A DNA stretch of 64,000 nucleotides from Siphonodentalium dalli. Lineage: Eukaryota > Mollusca > Scaphopoda > Gadilida > Siphonodentaliidae. Where the stretch lies: NCBI GenBank assembly GCA_032622095.1, contig CP136069.1, forward strand, positions 17,167,273 through 17,231,272, given 5' to 3'. Shown piece by piece: positions 13,285 to 24,854 of the stretch. Below the pieces are notes generated by a model. The model made no database searches and was not told the DNA's origin. It worked only from the letters and a program-made list of their open reading frames with translations. Both the position numbers and the translations under genes were made by a program. The stretch's first letter is position 1; each line of letters begins with the position of its first letter.

Positions 13285-14554
13285 AATTCACCGCGTGCTA
13301 AGGCAACAATGAACACAATATGTTGAATCTGATTCTTATATCTGTAGCATTTCAAGATACAAGAACGTTCTTGGTTAGTCTATAACTGGTATGGTGGAAA
13401 TTAACATAAATCGTATAAGGTCTATTCCTGGTATGACGAAAATAAAGAGCGTTTATCGCCAGTCTATTCCTGTTAAAATTCCCGTATTCTGGTATGGCGA
13501 AAATAAAGAGCGTTCGTGGTCAGTCTATTCATTGTATGGCGAAAAATATTTCTGTCAACATTATCGTATTCTGTTATGGTGAAAACACAAAGAGCGCTTA
13601 TACTTTTACATGACGTTGATGGGTGGTGAGGGGTATGCAAAAAAAACTGTGAGCTGAAAATTCCACACATTTGACAGCCACCATACACTAACAGCCACAT
13701 ACAATATACCATTATATATTTTTCCCGATTTGATGCTGAATAATGAAAACACATCTCTTTGAAGTCCTCTTTGAATGTTCTTATTTTTGTGCACTTAACT
13801 TGAAATATTTTGGTTATTGTATTTCTGGTGTTGATGAAAATAAAGAGTGTTCTTGATATGTGTATTTACTAGTATAACGAAAATAAAAAGCATTAGTGTC
13901 AGTCAATTACTGATAATGCGTACATTGCCAGCCGATTGGTGAAAATAAAGAGCACTTTGTTGTCATTCTGGATATGGCGAATATAAAGAGCGTTTTTTCA
14001 TTTATAAGTTAATCGGTTCATAGAATGTAAAAACAAAACAAAACACTCTCGTATTCTTCAACACGAAAAACACGAGGAACGTTCGTGGTCTGTCTATTCC
14101 CGATAATACTCCCGTTATTCTTCAACCTGAAACACCGATGATGCCGCAAACACAATCATATCTTAGTGATACATTTATCTCGAACGCTCTTTATTTTCGC
14201 AATTCAACATGAAAAAGAGCATTCTTGGTTAGTCTATTCCTCGTATGGCGAAAATATAGAGCTTAGTTGTCAGTCTATTGGGTCAGTCTTATGGTGTCAG
14301 TCTATTTCCGGTAATGTGAAAATAAAGAGCGTACTTGATCTGCCTATTCCTGATATGGTGAAATAAAGAACGTTCGTGATTAGGTTATTCCTGTTAAAAA
14401 TCTCGTATTCTTCAACATGAAACACTAAAGAGAGTATTGGGAAATAAAGAGCGGTTTTCTCATTTCTTCATGAGCATTTGAAACCCCACTTGCGCCGACT
14501 TATAATTTTCCGATTTGACGCTGAATAATGCACGCACATCTATATCCTAGGTAA

Positions 14555-14750
14555 CTTTCTAAGTGAGACAGACTAATGTGGAAGATTGGCTTTTGGGTAA
14601 CGTTTTATGTGAGACCGACTAATATGGAATGTTGGCGTTTGGGAAACGTTTAATGTGAGACCGCTAATATAGACGGTTGTCGCTCTGTGTAACTTTTTAT
14701 TTGAGATCAATTAATATAGAAGATTGTCGTTTGTGACATTTTATGAAAAA
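14555..14750. repeat. 46 bp tandem array ending unit B
   Basis: Collinear with 8,270-8,475, with a few substitutions. Confidence 0.85.
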
Positions 14751-15397
14751 TAAGTACTACCGACAAACCCCATCTTCATTTTGCTGATATATAATCTGAA
14801 ACAAGAGTATGTTTTAGTTTCGATGATCCCAATAGGTGGATACAACTTGAAGCACTTCTATGCGGATTGAATGTGTATATGCACCGGAATAAGAAAAAAA
14901 ATGTGAATCACTTACATGCGGATTATTGCGAAAATTAAGTGCGTTCTTGGTCATTATATTCCTGGCATATTACTGTATGACGAATATATAGAGTGTTCAT
15001 GTCAGTATATTACTGTGGGGCGAATATATAGAGTGTTCATGTCAGTATATTACTGTGTGGCGAATATATAGAGTGTTCGTGTCAGTTTATTACTGTGTGG
15101 CGAATATAAAAAGAATTCATGTCAGTATATTACCGTATGGCGAATATAAACAGCGTTCATGTCAGTTTATTACTGTGTGGCGAATATAAAGAGCGTTCAT
15201 GTCAGTATATTACTGTATGGCGAATATAAAGAGCGTTCATGTCAGTTTATTACTGTATGGAGAATATAAAGAGCGTTCCTGTCAGTATATTATTCTATGG
15301 CGAATACAAATATCGTTCATGTCAGTATATTTACATACACCTGATATCTCTTCCGATTTCCCCATAGCGTTACGGTAGACACGCCCCCTTATTCAAT

Positions 15398-15467
15398 GCG
15401 TTCATAAACCTATGAACGTAACGTGACGTCACTTCCAATGTCGTTCATAGGTTTATGAACACATTGG
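15398..15467. repeat. Paired palindromes around a CRE-like TGACGTCA
   Basis: GTTCATA/TATGAAC arms occur at 15,400-15,417 and again, in inverted order, at 15,443-15,460 within a larger CCAATGT/ACATTGG stem. The perfect palindrome TGACGTCA sits between them at 15,424-15,431. It matches the cyclic-AMP response element consensus, but function is not shown. Confidence 0.7.
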
Positions 15468-16015
15468 TCCCGGAAATCACCGGGGATTGTCGGACATTAC
15501 CGACTGCTTGAGTATTTATAGTACGTCCGGATTTGGCAAGAAATTTGTTTCGGTCTATAATCAGTGTTGTTGCTCTGTGTTACTGAGCGTTGATGTTAAA
15601 AAAAAACGCGCTACTCAATAGGGTTTTATCACTTTCCTTGCCGCTACAAATATTCCCCCGAACCTCACAAATATATCATTATGGTAGAACGGCGTGTTGT
15701 CGATTTCTTATCCGCAGCCGAAACTTAATTGTTAGTTTCAGATATTAATCATTCTTGAAATCAACACGTCTACATTAGTTACCGGTAGGCCTACTATCTA
15801 AACAAGACATCTTGTCATATGTGTATACTTTACTGTTAAATTGCGTTTTTTCCGTTCTCCATGAATGGATTCTCAAAATGTTTGGTTTTCCAAAAAACAA
15901 GGATTCGAACTGTCTGAACTGAACTCCATGCGTTCGTTTAAATAGATGAATAAATAGTGGGAAAGACATACAATCCTAGTTCAGAATGAATTTAAGTATA
16001 TAAATATAAATAATA

Positions 16016-16153
16016 AACGGCGGATTCAACGTGGTCATGGGTTTTGACCGCGTTAAAAAATCAGCAAACTCCGCATGAACCCCTTCGGGGTTCATGCAGT
16101 TTGCTGATTTTTTCTCGCGGTCAAAATCCCATGACCACATTGAAACCGCCGTT
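16016..16153. repeat. 138 bp near-perfect hairpin with CTTCGG centre
   Basis: Arms of about 67 bp run from AACGGCGG (16,016) to GAACCCC (16,083) and back from GGGGTTC (16,087) to CCGCCGTT (16,153), with only a few mismatches or indels. The centre reads CCCTTCGGGG, which in RNA would give a stable UUCG loop. Either strand could form a long stem. Confidence 0.92.
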
Positions 16154-16162
16154 CATTTCTTA

Positions 16163-16620
16163 TATATTACCGTATGGCGAACATAAAGAGCGTTCATGTC
16201 AGTATATTACTGTATGGCGTATATAAAGAGCGTTCGTGTCAGTATATCAATGTATGGCGAATATAAAGAGCGTTAACGTTATGGAGAATATAAAGAGCGT
16301 TCCTGTCAGTATATTACTGTATGGCGAAAATAAAAAGCGTTCATGTCAGTATATTACTCTATGGCGAATACAAATATCGTTCATGTCAGTATATTACCGT
16401 ATGATGAATATAAAGAACGTTCATGTCAGTATATTATTGTATAGCGAATATAAAGATCGTTCTTGGTCAGCACATCACTGTATGGCGAAAATAAAGAGCC
16501 TTCATGTCAGTATATTACCGTATGATGAATATAAAGAACGTTCATGTCAGTATATTATTTTATAGCGAATATAAAGAGCGTTCTTGGTCAGCACATCACT
16601 GTATGGCGAAAATATAGAGC
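16163..16620. repeat. 40 bp monomer array right of the insertion in unit C
   Basis: About 11 monomers, some truncated (a partial monomer at about 16,280). It is followed directly by the unit-end sequence seen at 7,970 and 14,250. Confidence 0.85.
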
Positions 16621-16914
16621 TTAGTTGTCAGTCTATTGGGTCAGTCTTATGGTGTCAGTCTATTTCCGGTAATGTGAAAATAAAGAGCGTACTTGGTCTG
16701 CCTATTCCTGATATGGTGAAATAAAGAACGTTCGTGATTAGGTTATTCCTGTTAAAAATCTCGTATTCTTCAACATGAAACACTAAAGAGAGTATTGGGA
16801 AATAAAGAGGGGTTTTCTCATTTCTTCACGAACACTTGAAACCCCACTTGCGCCGACTTATAATTTTCCGATTAGACGCTGAATAATGCACACACATCTA
16901 TATCCTAGGTAACT

Positions 16915-17105
16915 TTCAATGTAAGACAGACTAATGTGGAAGATTGGCTTTTGGGTAACGTTTTATGTGAGACCGACTAATATGGAATGTTGGCGTTTGG
17001 GAAACGTTTAATGTGAGACCGCTAATATAGACGGTTGTCGCTCTGTGTAACTTTTTATTTGAGATCAATTAATATAGAAGATTGTCGTTTGTGACATTTT
17101 ATGAA
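16915..17105. repeat. 46 bp tandem array ending unit C
   Basis: Collinear with 8,270-8,475. Its presence shows that unit C kept the true unit end despite the internal deletion. Confidence 0.85.
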
Positions 17106-17199
17106 AAATAAGTACTACCGACAAACCCCATCTTCATTTTGCTGGTATATAACCTGAAACAAGAGTATGTTTTTGTTTTGATGATTCCAATAGGTGGAT

Positions 17200-19157
17200 A
17201 CAACTTGAAGCACTTCTATGCGGATTGAATTTGTATATGCACCGGAATAAGAAATACAATGTGAATCACTTACATGCGGATTATTGCGAAAATGAAGTGC
17301 GTTCTTGGACATTATATTCCTGGCATATTACTGTATGACGAATATATAGAGTGTTCATGTCAGTATATTACTGTATGGCGAATATAAAAAGCGTTCATGT
17401 CAGTATATTACTGTATGGCGAATACAAAAATCATTCATGTCAGTATATTACTGTATGGCGAATATAAAAAGCGTCCATGTCAGTATATTACTGTATGGCG
17501 AATATAAAGAGCGTTCATGTCAGTATATTACTGTATGGCGAACATAAAGAGCGTTCATGTCAGTATATTACTGTATGGCGAATACAAAAATCATTCATGT
17601 CAGTATATTACTGTATGGCGAATATAAAAAGCGTCCATGTCAGTTTATTACTGTATGGCGAATATAAAGAGCGTTCATGTCAGTATATTACTGTATGGCG
17701 AACATAAAGAGCGTTCATTTCCGTATATTACTGTATGATGAATATAAAAAGCGTTCATGTCAGTTTATTACTGTATGGCGAATATAAAGAGCGTTCATGT
17801 CAGTATATTACTGTATGGCGAATATAAAGAGCGTTCATGTCCGTATATTACTGTATGACGAATATAAAAATCATTCATGTCAGTATATTACTGTATGGCG
17901 AACATAAATAGTGCTCATGTCAGTTTATTACTGGATGGCGAACATAAAGAGCGTTCATGTAACTTTATTACTGTATGGCGAACATAAAGAGCGTTCATGT
18001 CAGTATATTACTGTATGGCGAATATAAAAAGCGTTCATGTCAGTTTATTACTGTATGACGAATATAAAGAGCGTTCATGTCAGTGTATTACTGTATGGCG
18101 AATATAAAAAGCGTTCATGTCAGTATATTACTGTATGGCGAATATAAAAAGCGTTCATGTCAGTATATTACTGTATGGCGAACATAAAGAGCGTTCATGT
18201 CAGTATATTACTGTATGGCGAACATAAAGAGCGTTCATGTCAGTATATTACTGTATGGCGAATATAAAAAGCGTTCATGTCAGTATATTACTGTATGGCG
18301 AATACAAAAATCATTCATGTCAGTATATTACTGTATGGCGAACATAAAGAGCGATCATGTCAGTATATTACTGTATGGCGAAAATAAAGAGCGATCATGT
18401 CAGTATATTACTGTATGGCGAACATAAAGAGCGATCATGTCAGTATATTACTGTATGGCGAATATAAAACCGTTAATGCCAGTATGAGCACTTTGTTGTC
18501 ATTCTATTCTGGATATGGCGAACATAAAGAGCATTTTTTTTCCATTTCTGGGCGGACACTGGGAAACAAACATTACTTTTACATTAAGTTGATATGTGCG
18601 AGGGGTCTGAATTTAATAAACCACACACACATTCCTGAAAAATATGGGGCCCAATTTGGAGAACGGTGAACATAAAGAGCATTCGTTGTCAGTTACTCTA
18701 TTAATCCACAAACATATCTTAGTGATACTGTGCCGATTGTACCGACATCTATACAACTTGAACACTTCTATGCGGGTTGGATTTGTATATGCATCGGAAT
18801 AAGAAATAAAACGTGAATCACTTACACGCGGATTATGGCGAAAATGAAGTGCGTTCTTTGTCATTATATTCCTGGTATGGTGAAAAAAAGAGCGTTATAA
18901 GTGTCCAGTCTATTACTGATAGTACGGTTATTAATTGTAAAAAACGTATGTGGTCTGTCTTTTACTGATAAAACTCATGTATTCTTCAATATGAAACAAT
19001 AAAGAGCGTTCGTGGTCATTTTATTCCTGATATAAATAAAGAACGTTCATCGATATATTCATTGTATGACGAGTATTAGTCTCATTTCTGGTAAGGCGAA
19101 AATACAGAGCGTTTATGTCATTTCTGCGCGGTTACTTGAAAACTGCCAATACTGTTA
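17200..19157. repeat. Macrosatellite unit D, truncated by the 67 bp satellite
   Basis: Fourth copy. It begins with the landmark at 17,200, passes through the purest 40 bp monomer array (17,330-18,478), then resembles 660-1,200 of unit A. It stops abruptly in the sequence ACTGCCAATACTGTTAA, where the 67 bp C-rich satellite begins. Confidence 0.85.
17330..18478. repeat. Purest 40 bp monomer array (about 28 copies)
   Basis: Strictly 40 bp periodic throughout. A variant monomer with AATACAAAAATCATTC occurs at 17,421, 17,581 and 18,301 (and a relative at 17,861), spaced by multiples of 40. The first two spacings indicate a local four-monomer (160 bp) higher-order repeat. Every monomer carries AATATAAA or AACATAAA. 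Open frames within it are periodic artefacts. Confidence 0.95.
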
Positions 19158-21672
19158 ACTCCGAATATACGAGGATGTCACCAGTTCAAAGGTGTCTCAC
19201 TATAGCAACCTCCCTGAAACAAATGTACGTATAAGTGTGTCACTGTTACACCCCGCCCCAATGACGATCCTTTATAGTTACCTTCATGAAAACAATGTAA
19301 TGCTGTATATATGAGTGTGTCACATCCCCCTCCCACGGCGACCCTCTGGTCACCCTCATGAAGCCAATGTAACTGCGCATATATGAGTGTGTCACCCCAC
19401 CCCTCCCACGGTGACCATACAGTCACCTTCCTGAAATCAATGTAACTCGGCATACGAGTGTGCCATTCCCACCACGGCGACATCAGTCACGTCCCTGAAG
19501 GAAATGTAACTCCGCATATGAGTGTGTCATCCTTCTCCCACGGCGACATCAGTCACGTCCATGAAGGAAATGTAACTCCGCATATGAGTGTGTCATCCCT
19601 CTCCCACGACGATATCAGTCACGTCCCTAAAGGCAATTTAACTCCGTATATGAGTGTGTGATCCCCCCCCCCACGACGACATCAGTCTCGTCCCTGAAGG
19701 AAATGTAAAAAACTCCACATATGAGTGTGTGATTCCTCCCCCACGACGACATCAGTCACGTCCCTGAAGGAAGTGTAATTCCGCATATGAGTTTTTCACC
19801 CCCCCCACGACGACTCTATAGTTACCTCCATGAACCCAATGTATCTCCGCATATATGGGTGTGTCACCCCACCAAGACGACATTCTAGCAACCCCCTTGA
19901 AGTCATTGTAACTGGATGTGTCCATCCCATCCAAGCCGACACTCCAGCCACCTTGAAGCCAATGTATAAACTCCGCATATATGAGTGTGTCACACCCCCG
20001 CGACGACCCTCTAGCCACCTACTTGCAGGCATTGTAACTCCGCATATATGAGTGTGTCCCACCCCCGCGACGACCCTCTAGACACCTACTTGTATTCAAT
20101 GTAACTCCGCATATATGAGTGTGTCACATGCCCACGACGACCCTCTAGCCACCTACTTGCAGTCAATGTAACTCCGCATATATGAGTGTGTCACACGCCC
20201 ACGACGACCCTCTAGCCACCTACTTGCAGTCAATGTAACTCCGCATATATGAGTGTGTCCCACGCCCACGACGACCCTCTAGCCACCTACTTGCAGTCAA
20301 TGTAACTCCGCATATATGAGTGTGTCCCACGCCACCACGACGACCCTCTAGACACCTACTTGTATTCAATGTAACTCCGCATATATGAGTTTGTCACACC
20401 CCCGCGACGACCCTCTAGCCACATACTTGCAGTCAATGTAACTCCGCATATATGAGTGTGTCACGCCACCACGACGACCCTCTAGACACCTACTTGTATT
20501 CAATGTAACTCCGCATATATGAGTTTGTCACACCCCCGCGAAGACCCTCTAGCCACCTACTTGCAGTCAATGTAACTCCGCATATATGAGTGTGTCACAC
20601 GCCCACGACGACCCTCTAGCCACCTACTTGCAGTCAATGTAACTCCGCATATATGAGTGTGTCCCACGCCCACGACGACCCTCTAGCCACCTACTTGCAG
20701 TCAATGTAACTCCGCATATATGAGTGTGTCCCACGCCCACAACGACCCTCTAGACACCTACTTGCAGGCATGTAACTCCGCATATATGAGTGTGTAACAC
20801 CCCCACAACGACCCTCTAGACACCTACTTGCAGTCAATGTAACTCCGCATATATGAGTGTGTCACACCCCCACGACGACCCTCTAGCCACCTACTTGTAT
20901 TCAATGTAACTCCGCATATATGAGTTTGTCACACCCCCGCGAAGACCCTCTAGACACCTACTTGCAGTCAATGTAACTTCGCATATATAAGTGTGTCCAT
21001 CCTCTCCAAGACTACACTCTATATCCACCCCCTTGAAGTCAATGTAACTATGCATATATGAGTGTGTCACCCCCACGAAGATCCTTTAGTCGCCTTCCTG
21101 AAGCAAATGTATATCCACATATATGAGTGTGTCACTCCCGCACGACGATCATTTAGTCACATCCCTGAAGTCACATCCAACTCCGCATATATTAGTGTAT
21201 CACACGCCCCCCCCCCCCCCGACGATCCTTTATAGTCACGGTCATGTAATTTTCCGCATATTTGAGTGTATCACACACTCACCCCACGGCGATCCTTTAG
21301 TCACATCAATGAAGCCAATGGAACTCCGCATATATGAGTGTATCACACCCCCACAACGATCCTATATTGTCACCTTCTTGAAAACAATGTAACTCCGCAC
21401 ATATGAGTGTGTCACACCCCCGCCCCCAACGACGACCTCTAGCCACCTCCGTGAAGCCGTCTAGTCGTCTCCCTGTAAACAATGTAACTCCGCATACGAG
21501 TGTATCACCCCACCAAACAACGACGGCCCTATATTCACCTTCCTGAAGCCAATGTAACTCCGCATACATTATATGAGTGTGTCACAACCCCACCCCAACG
21601 ACCAACGACGAAACTCTGGGCAGCTTCCCCACCCCACCCACCCCCTGAAGCCAATGCAACTTCGCATAAATT
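19158..21672. repeat. 67 bp C-rich satellite (about 37 copies)
   Basis: The unit is 67 bp in the regular core (starts at 20,107, 20,174 and 20,241), containing CCGCATATATGAGTGTGTCA and a CGACGACCCTCTAG segment. It is most regular at about 19,990-20,990 and degenerates toward both ends. The plus strand is strongly C-rich and G-poor in half of each unit. It interrupts macrosatellite unit D. No gene is present, and open frames reflect the period. Confidence 0.93.
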
Positions 21673-22261
21673 TGAAATACATTTTCTTCCTATTTGCTTC
21701 ACAAGAGGAAAATCAAATCATAATGCATATATTATTATATTAACGATATGAAATGGTATAACGTGAACGCAAATCCATCGTATTAAAATAAAACGAGAGC
21801 GCGACAATTGGACATGCGCACGCCGCCCCAGCATAACTCCACATCTTTCTGTCGATATTCTCGATAATTAGACCAAGTGTTTACGAACTGTTCGGAGAGA
21901 AACGATATAGGCTATCAGTATACATGGTATCGGATTACTGGTACAGCGATATCGTTGATAATTTATTGTAAGTTATCCAGAACTACGCAAACAACCCAAG
22001 GGGGCGTATATATATCAGAACCACAGAACTCATGAACTGTGTGGATCGTGAATACATTCTTCAGAGAAACCCAACCATTAAAGGTATGTTTATATTTTAA
22101 ATAGACTTGGCTTAAATACCCCCCACATAATATATACGTAATTTGACAGAATGAATCAGATTGGTGGATACATATACGACATATCAATCTACTGGTTGTA
22201 TATACTCTCAACATGCCTTGCAAAACGTCATAACAATTGTCTATAGATGGTTTAATTTGTT
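21673..22261. other. Unassigned AT-rich sequence
   Basis: I see no recognisable gene or repeat here. A minus-strand open frame of 107 codons (21,963-22,286) has no family resemblance and runs into inverted macrosatellite monomers at its start, so it is not called. Confidence 0.5.
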
Positions 22262-22330
22262 CATAAACGCTCTTTATTGTTACCATATCAGGAATAGACT
22301 AACAAGAAACGCCCTCTATTGTTCCATGCC
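22262..22330 (-). repeat. Two macrosatellite monomers in inverted orientation
   Basis: AACGCTCTTTATTGTTACCATATCAGG is broken here by length limits, but read on the minus strand it is the standard monomer (GATATGG...AATAAAGAGCGTT). A second, weaker copy follows at about 22,303-22,330. These are outlying monomers on the opposite strand. Confidence 0.7.
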
Positions 22331-22369
22331 GAAGAAACGATCGGGACCCGGATTTTATAAATTTTATTA

Positions 22370-22606
22370 TCCGAGTAAGCCATTCGAGTAAGCCATTCGA
22401 TTATAAACCATCCGATTAAGGTATTCATGTAAGAAATTCAAGTAAGCCATTCTGTGCCATATATAAAAGCTGTATAAAAATGTTAAACGTATTCCACGAC
22501 ATATTGTGATTCCATGGATACCGGGGTGTAACAAATTAGGAGGTGCACACATTTTGGGTTCAAACCAACACGGGGCCTTATTGACCCCCCCCCCCACGAA
22601 CTTTTA
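22370..22606. other. Short degenerate repeats and unassigned sequence
   Basis: 22,374-22,455 contains several loose copies of a GTAAGCCATTCGA motif in two spacings. The rest has no identifiable feature apart from a 10-base C run near 22,585. Confidence 0.45.
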
Positions 22607-23060
22607 CAGGGACATGACTAGATAGTCTACTTTGGGGTGTCCAACTTGGCATTTCTAAATACACCCCTCCTCTTGAACCGGACCCAAATTCCCGAGTATT
22701 CCCGCCTGGGTTAATTGGGTTGAAATTTTACAACTGGTAGACTTTAAAGTTTCCAATTTTCAAGCTGACATGGTGAGTGATGCAACCCTAATATTTGAAA
22801 TTTTCAAACGGATGGCCAATTCAGTCCATGCAACATTTTGACAGCGAGTTAGACAATAAGCAACTGTTTGTCTAAAGTCAACAAGTTCCCCTCTTTATAT
22901 AGTATACAGTATACTGGTTGGAGAATCAAAATGTGAGAACAATGCCAATTTATTTTCTATGTGAAATACCAAAGTGATATGTTGAGCATTAAAATATCTG
23001 CACATGGCCCAATTGGGAGGGGGTCAGACACCAACTAACAGTTTCCTATATTTAAAAAAA
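22607..23060 (+). mobile_element. Degenerate hAT-like non-autonomous element, left part
   Basis: Begins CAGGGACATGACTAGATAGT and continues with a TTGGGGTGTCCAAC block. It aligns with the left end of the intact relative at 38,983 (CATGGACGTGGCTAGAGG, then GGGGGGTGTCCACC). A downstream segment resembles the GGTTGGAAATTTTCCAAC-type internal repeats of the family. The right terminus is not found, and no coding capacity is visible. Confidence 0.55.
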
Positions 23061-23157
23061 ATCGCGTTAACATTCGAGACAATTTGGATTGTTATAAAGA
23101 CACTTGAATGTTTTAAATTTCATCTCATACTCGACAATGCCATTTATGCACGGGTTG

Positions 23158-23340
23158 TCGTTGAGAAAGCAAGCACAACTTAAATTAAAATCACAATTAA
23201 TACCAGACGCGCCACGTTAACAAACGCATTTATATAAAATTATATCAATATATATATATGCAATTTATTAAATTGGGTCGCCCAATTTTAATTTTGATTT
23301 TGTTTAATTTAACTTTTTTTCTAGCTCGCTTTCTTAACGA
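23158..23340. mobile_element. 183 bp MITE-like element, best copy
   Basis: Terminal inverted repeats of 17 bp match at 15 positions: TCGTTGAGAAAGCAAGC on the left, and on the right the complement of TCGTTAAGAAAGCGAGC. The interior is AT-rich and has no open frame. Seven copies lie in the window: this one outside the macrosatellite and six inside its units. No clear target-site duplication is seen, so assignment to a transposon superfamily is not possible. It abuts the left end of the big foldback. Confidence 0.7.
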
Positions 23341-23838
23341 AAGCCCCAGCAAGCTAACCTTTGGAACAAACGTCGCACTACCGACGAATCTAATTCAATT
23401 AGAATTAGACTCGAGTTTAATTCATAATTCAGATGTTGAAACAAACGTCGCATTTAATTCAAGACGAATATAAGTGATTTCTTAAAATGGCATAAAGCGT
23501 TCATAAGGGTTTTCGTCAAAACGGCTAAAATAAGAAGTTTTATATCAATTCTAAAACATAAAAGCGACGAAATTAATGTTACTATTCTGAGGAGTGGAAA
23601 TTATTGGTTTTATATCGCTATTTCGTAGGTATTTGATACATATTTTAGGTCGGACATGATTCTTTAGGTGGTATTTTGCTTTGAACTTGTCTGAACGAAA
23701 TCAGGTCCAGTTTATTTTTATACGAAATCGTTGTACCGTTTTAACAATTTAATAGCAAGTTGAGGTCAACGCGCTATTTCACTATATATTACGTCAGTAT
23801 GCCTATCTAAAACCATGTGGTAAAATAACCATGGCGGA

Positions 23839-24445
23839 CAGGGACGTACGGCTATAGGTTCTCGGTTGGGGGGGGGGCTAATAAATTTGCGTAATTAAAT
23901 TTGCACCCCCTTGGCTGTTCCTTCACACGCCTGGATAATAGCCTATTCTGAATGGATCAGTAGACTTGTGATCATGCACTGGGCGGACCAAGGTTCTGCC
24001 AGTAGAAGAAAAATCAGAGATCTGAACCTGAAAATCCGATCATAGTTTGGCACAGCGGGGGAAAACTTTGAACATGAAAACCGCAAAAACCTATATAGCA
24101 TTAGACTGGCCTCAAGTGCTGACAATTTCCAAACCTGACACCCCCACGAAGGTTGGAAAATTTCCAACTGATGACCATTTAAGTTCATAATTTTGAACAG
24201 AAGCATAGGAAAATAATTAGCAGTTTTTTGGCTAACCAGGGGGGTAATGAGGGACCAGGACACAGGCCATTTCAGTCAAAATGTTGGACCAAAGGTAGGA
24301 AAATATGCAAACGTTGGTCTAAAAACAACAAATTCCCCAATAATTCATTGCTGGAAAATCAAATTACAAGAACAATTTCAACCCATCGTTGATGTTAAAT
24401 TTGCACACGTCCATGCACAGTATAGCGTGTATATCCAAACAGAAT
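23839..24445 (+). mobile_element. hAT-like terminal segment in left arm
   Basis: Starts CAGGGACGTACGGCTATAGG, matching the start of hAT-type inverted repeats and the family at 38,983. It contains the family's characteristic AGGTTGGAAAATTTCCAAC-like and YRFLRFSC-encoding (minus strand) segments. Only the left terminus is present; the mirror copy ends at 25,430. Confidence 0.55.
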
Positions 24446-24854
24446 AAATATTTATTTAGTGCGTTACCCTTGGAACAAACGTCGCGCTACCGACGAATCG
24501 AATTCAATTATTTGAAATAGATTCGTCGGTAGTGCGACGTTTGTTGCAAATAAATGCGAGTAGACGCACTACCGACGAAGAATGCGTGTGGTCAACACGA
24601 ATTTAATTGCTGATGCGTCTGAGATCCGTGTTTGAAACAAACGTCGTATCACCGTCGACTCGAATTTAATTCGGAGACATGCAAACGAGCTGCATAATGA
24701 TATGCTAATGAGGGAATTCCAATTGAAACTGGAAAACACCAACGAGCATGACGTAATTTAGTGCTATTTGAATTCGAGTCGACGAAAGTGCGACGTTTGT
24801 TTCAAATTAAATGCGAGTAGACGCACTAAATAATATTTATTCCGTTTGGATATA

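Larger units (their letters stand above)
8565..14841. repeat. Macrosatellite higher-order unit B (6.3 kb)
   Basis: Second copy of the large unit, starting at the landmark ACAACTTGAAGCACTTC, which recurs at 14,842 and 17,200. Against unit A it lacks the 2,401 bp internal duplication and carries two additional 40 bp monomers near 12,480-12,560. By eye identity to unit A is very high, with scattered single-base differences and one-base indels in homopolymers. No gene recognised. Confidence 0.9.
15331..16158. mobile_element. 0.83 kb insertion of unknown class in unit C
   Basis: This block interrupts a 40 bp monomer: the left flank ends GTCAGTATAT and the right flank resumes TATATTACCG, so TATAT appears on both sides and could be a target duplication. 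Inside are a cluster of two short palindromes around a TGACGTCA site (15,398-15,467), a TATTTATA box at 15,513, a run of A at 15,598-15,606 and a near-perfect 138 bp hairpin at the right end. No protein family is recognisable. It could be a solo LTR-like sequence or a foldback element. The block differs from the surrounding satellite in composition and is absent from units A and B. Confidence 0.55.
14842..17199. repeat. Macrosatellite unit C, internally deleted
   Basis: Third copy, 2,358 bp long. It keeps the unit's start (about 200 bp) and end (from about 16,610, including the 46 bp array), but most of the middle is missing. In its place are pure 40 bp monomers interrupted by the 0.83 kb insertion at 15,331-16,158. 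No gene recognised. Confidence 0.85.

Noticed and set aside
17330-18478. Regular short repeats as a CRISPR array
   Set aside because: There are no unique spacers between repeats; monomers are directly adjacent and the genome is eukaryotic.
17477-18669. Chain of 60-90 codon open frames with MSVYYCMANIKS-type repeats, possible repetitive protein
   Set aside because: The 40 bp monomer shifts frame by one each time, so a frame meets the monomer's TAA every 120 bp. Frame lengths near 60-76 codons follow from that, and longer ones occur only where AATATAAA has become AATACAAA. No signal for selection.
21963-22286. 107-codon minus-strand frame as a gene
   Set aside because: Its start is an inverted macrosatellite monomer and the rest has no recognisable motif.
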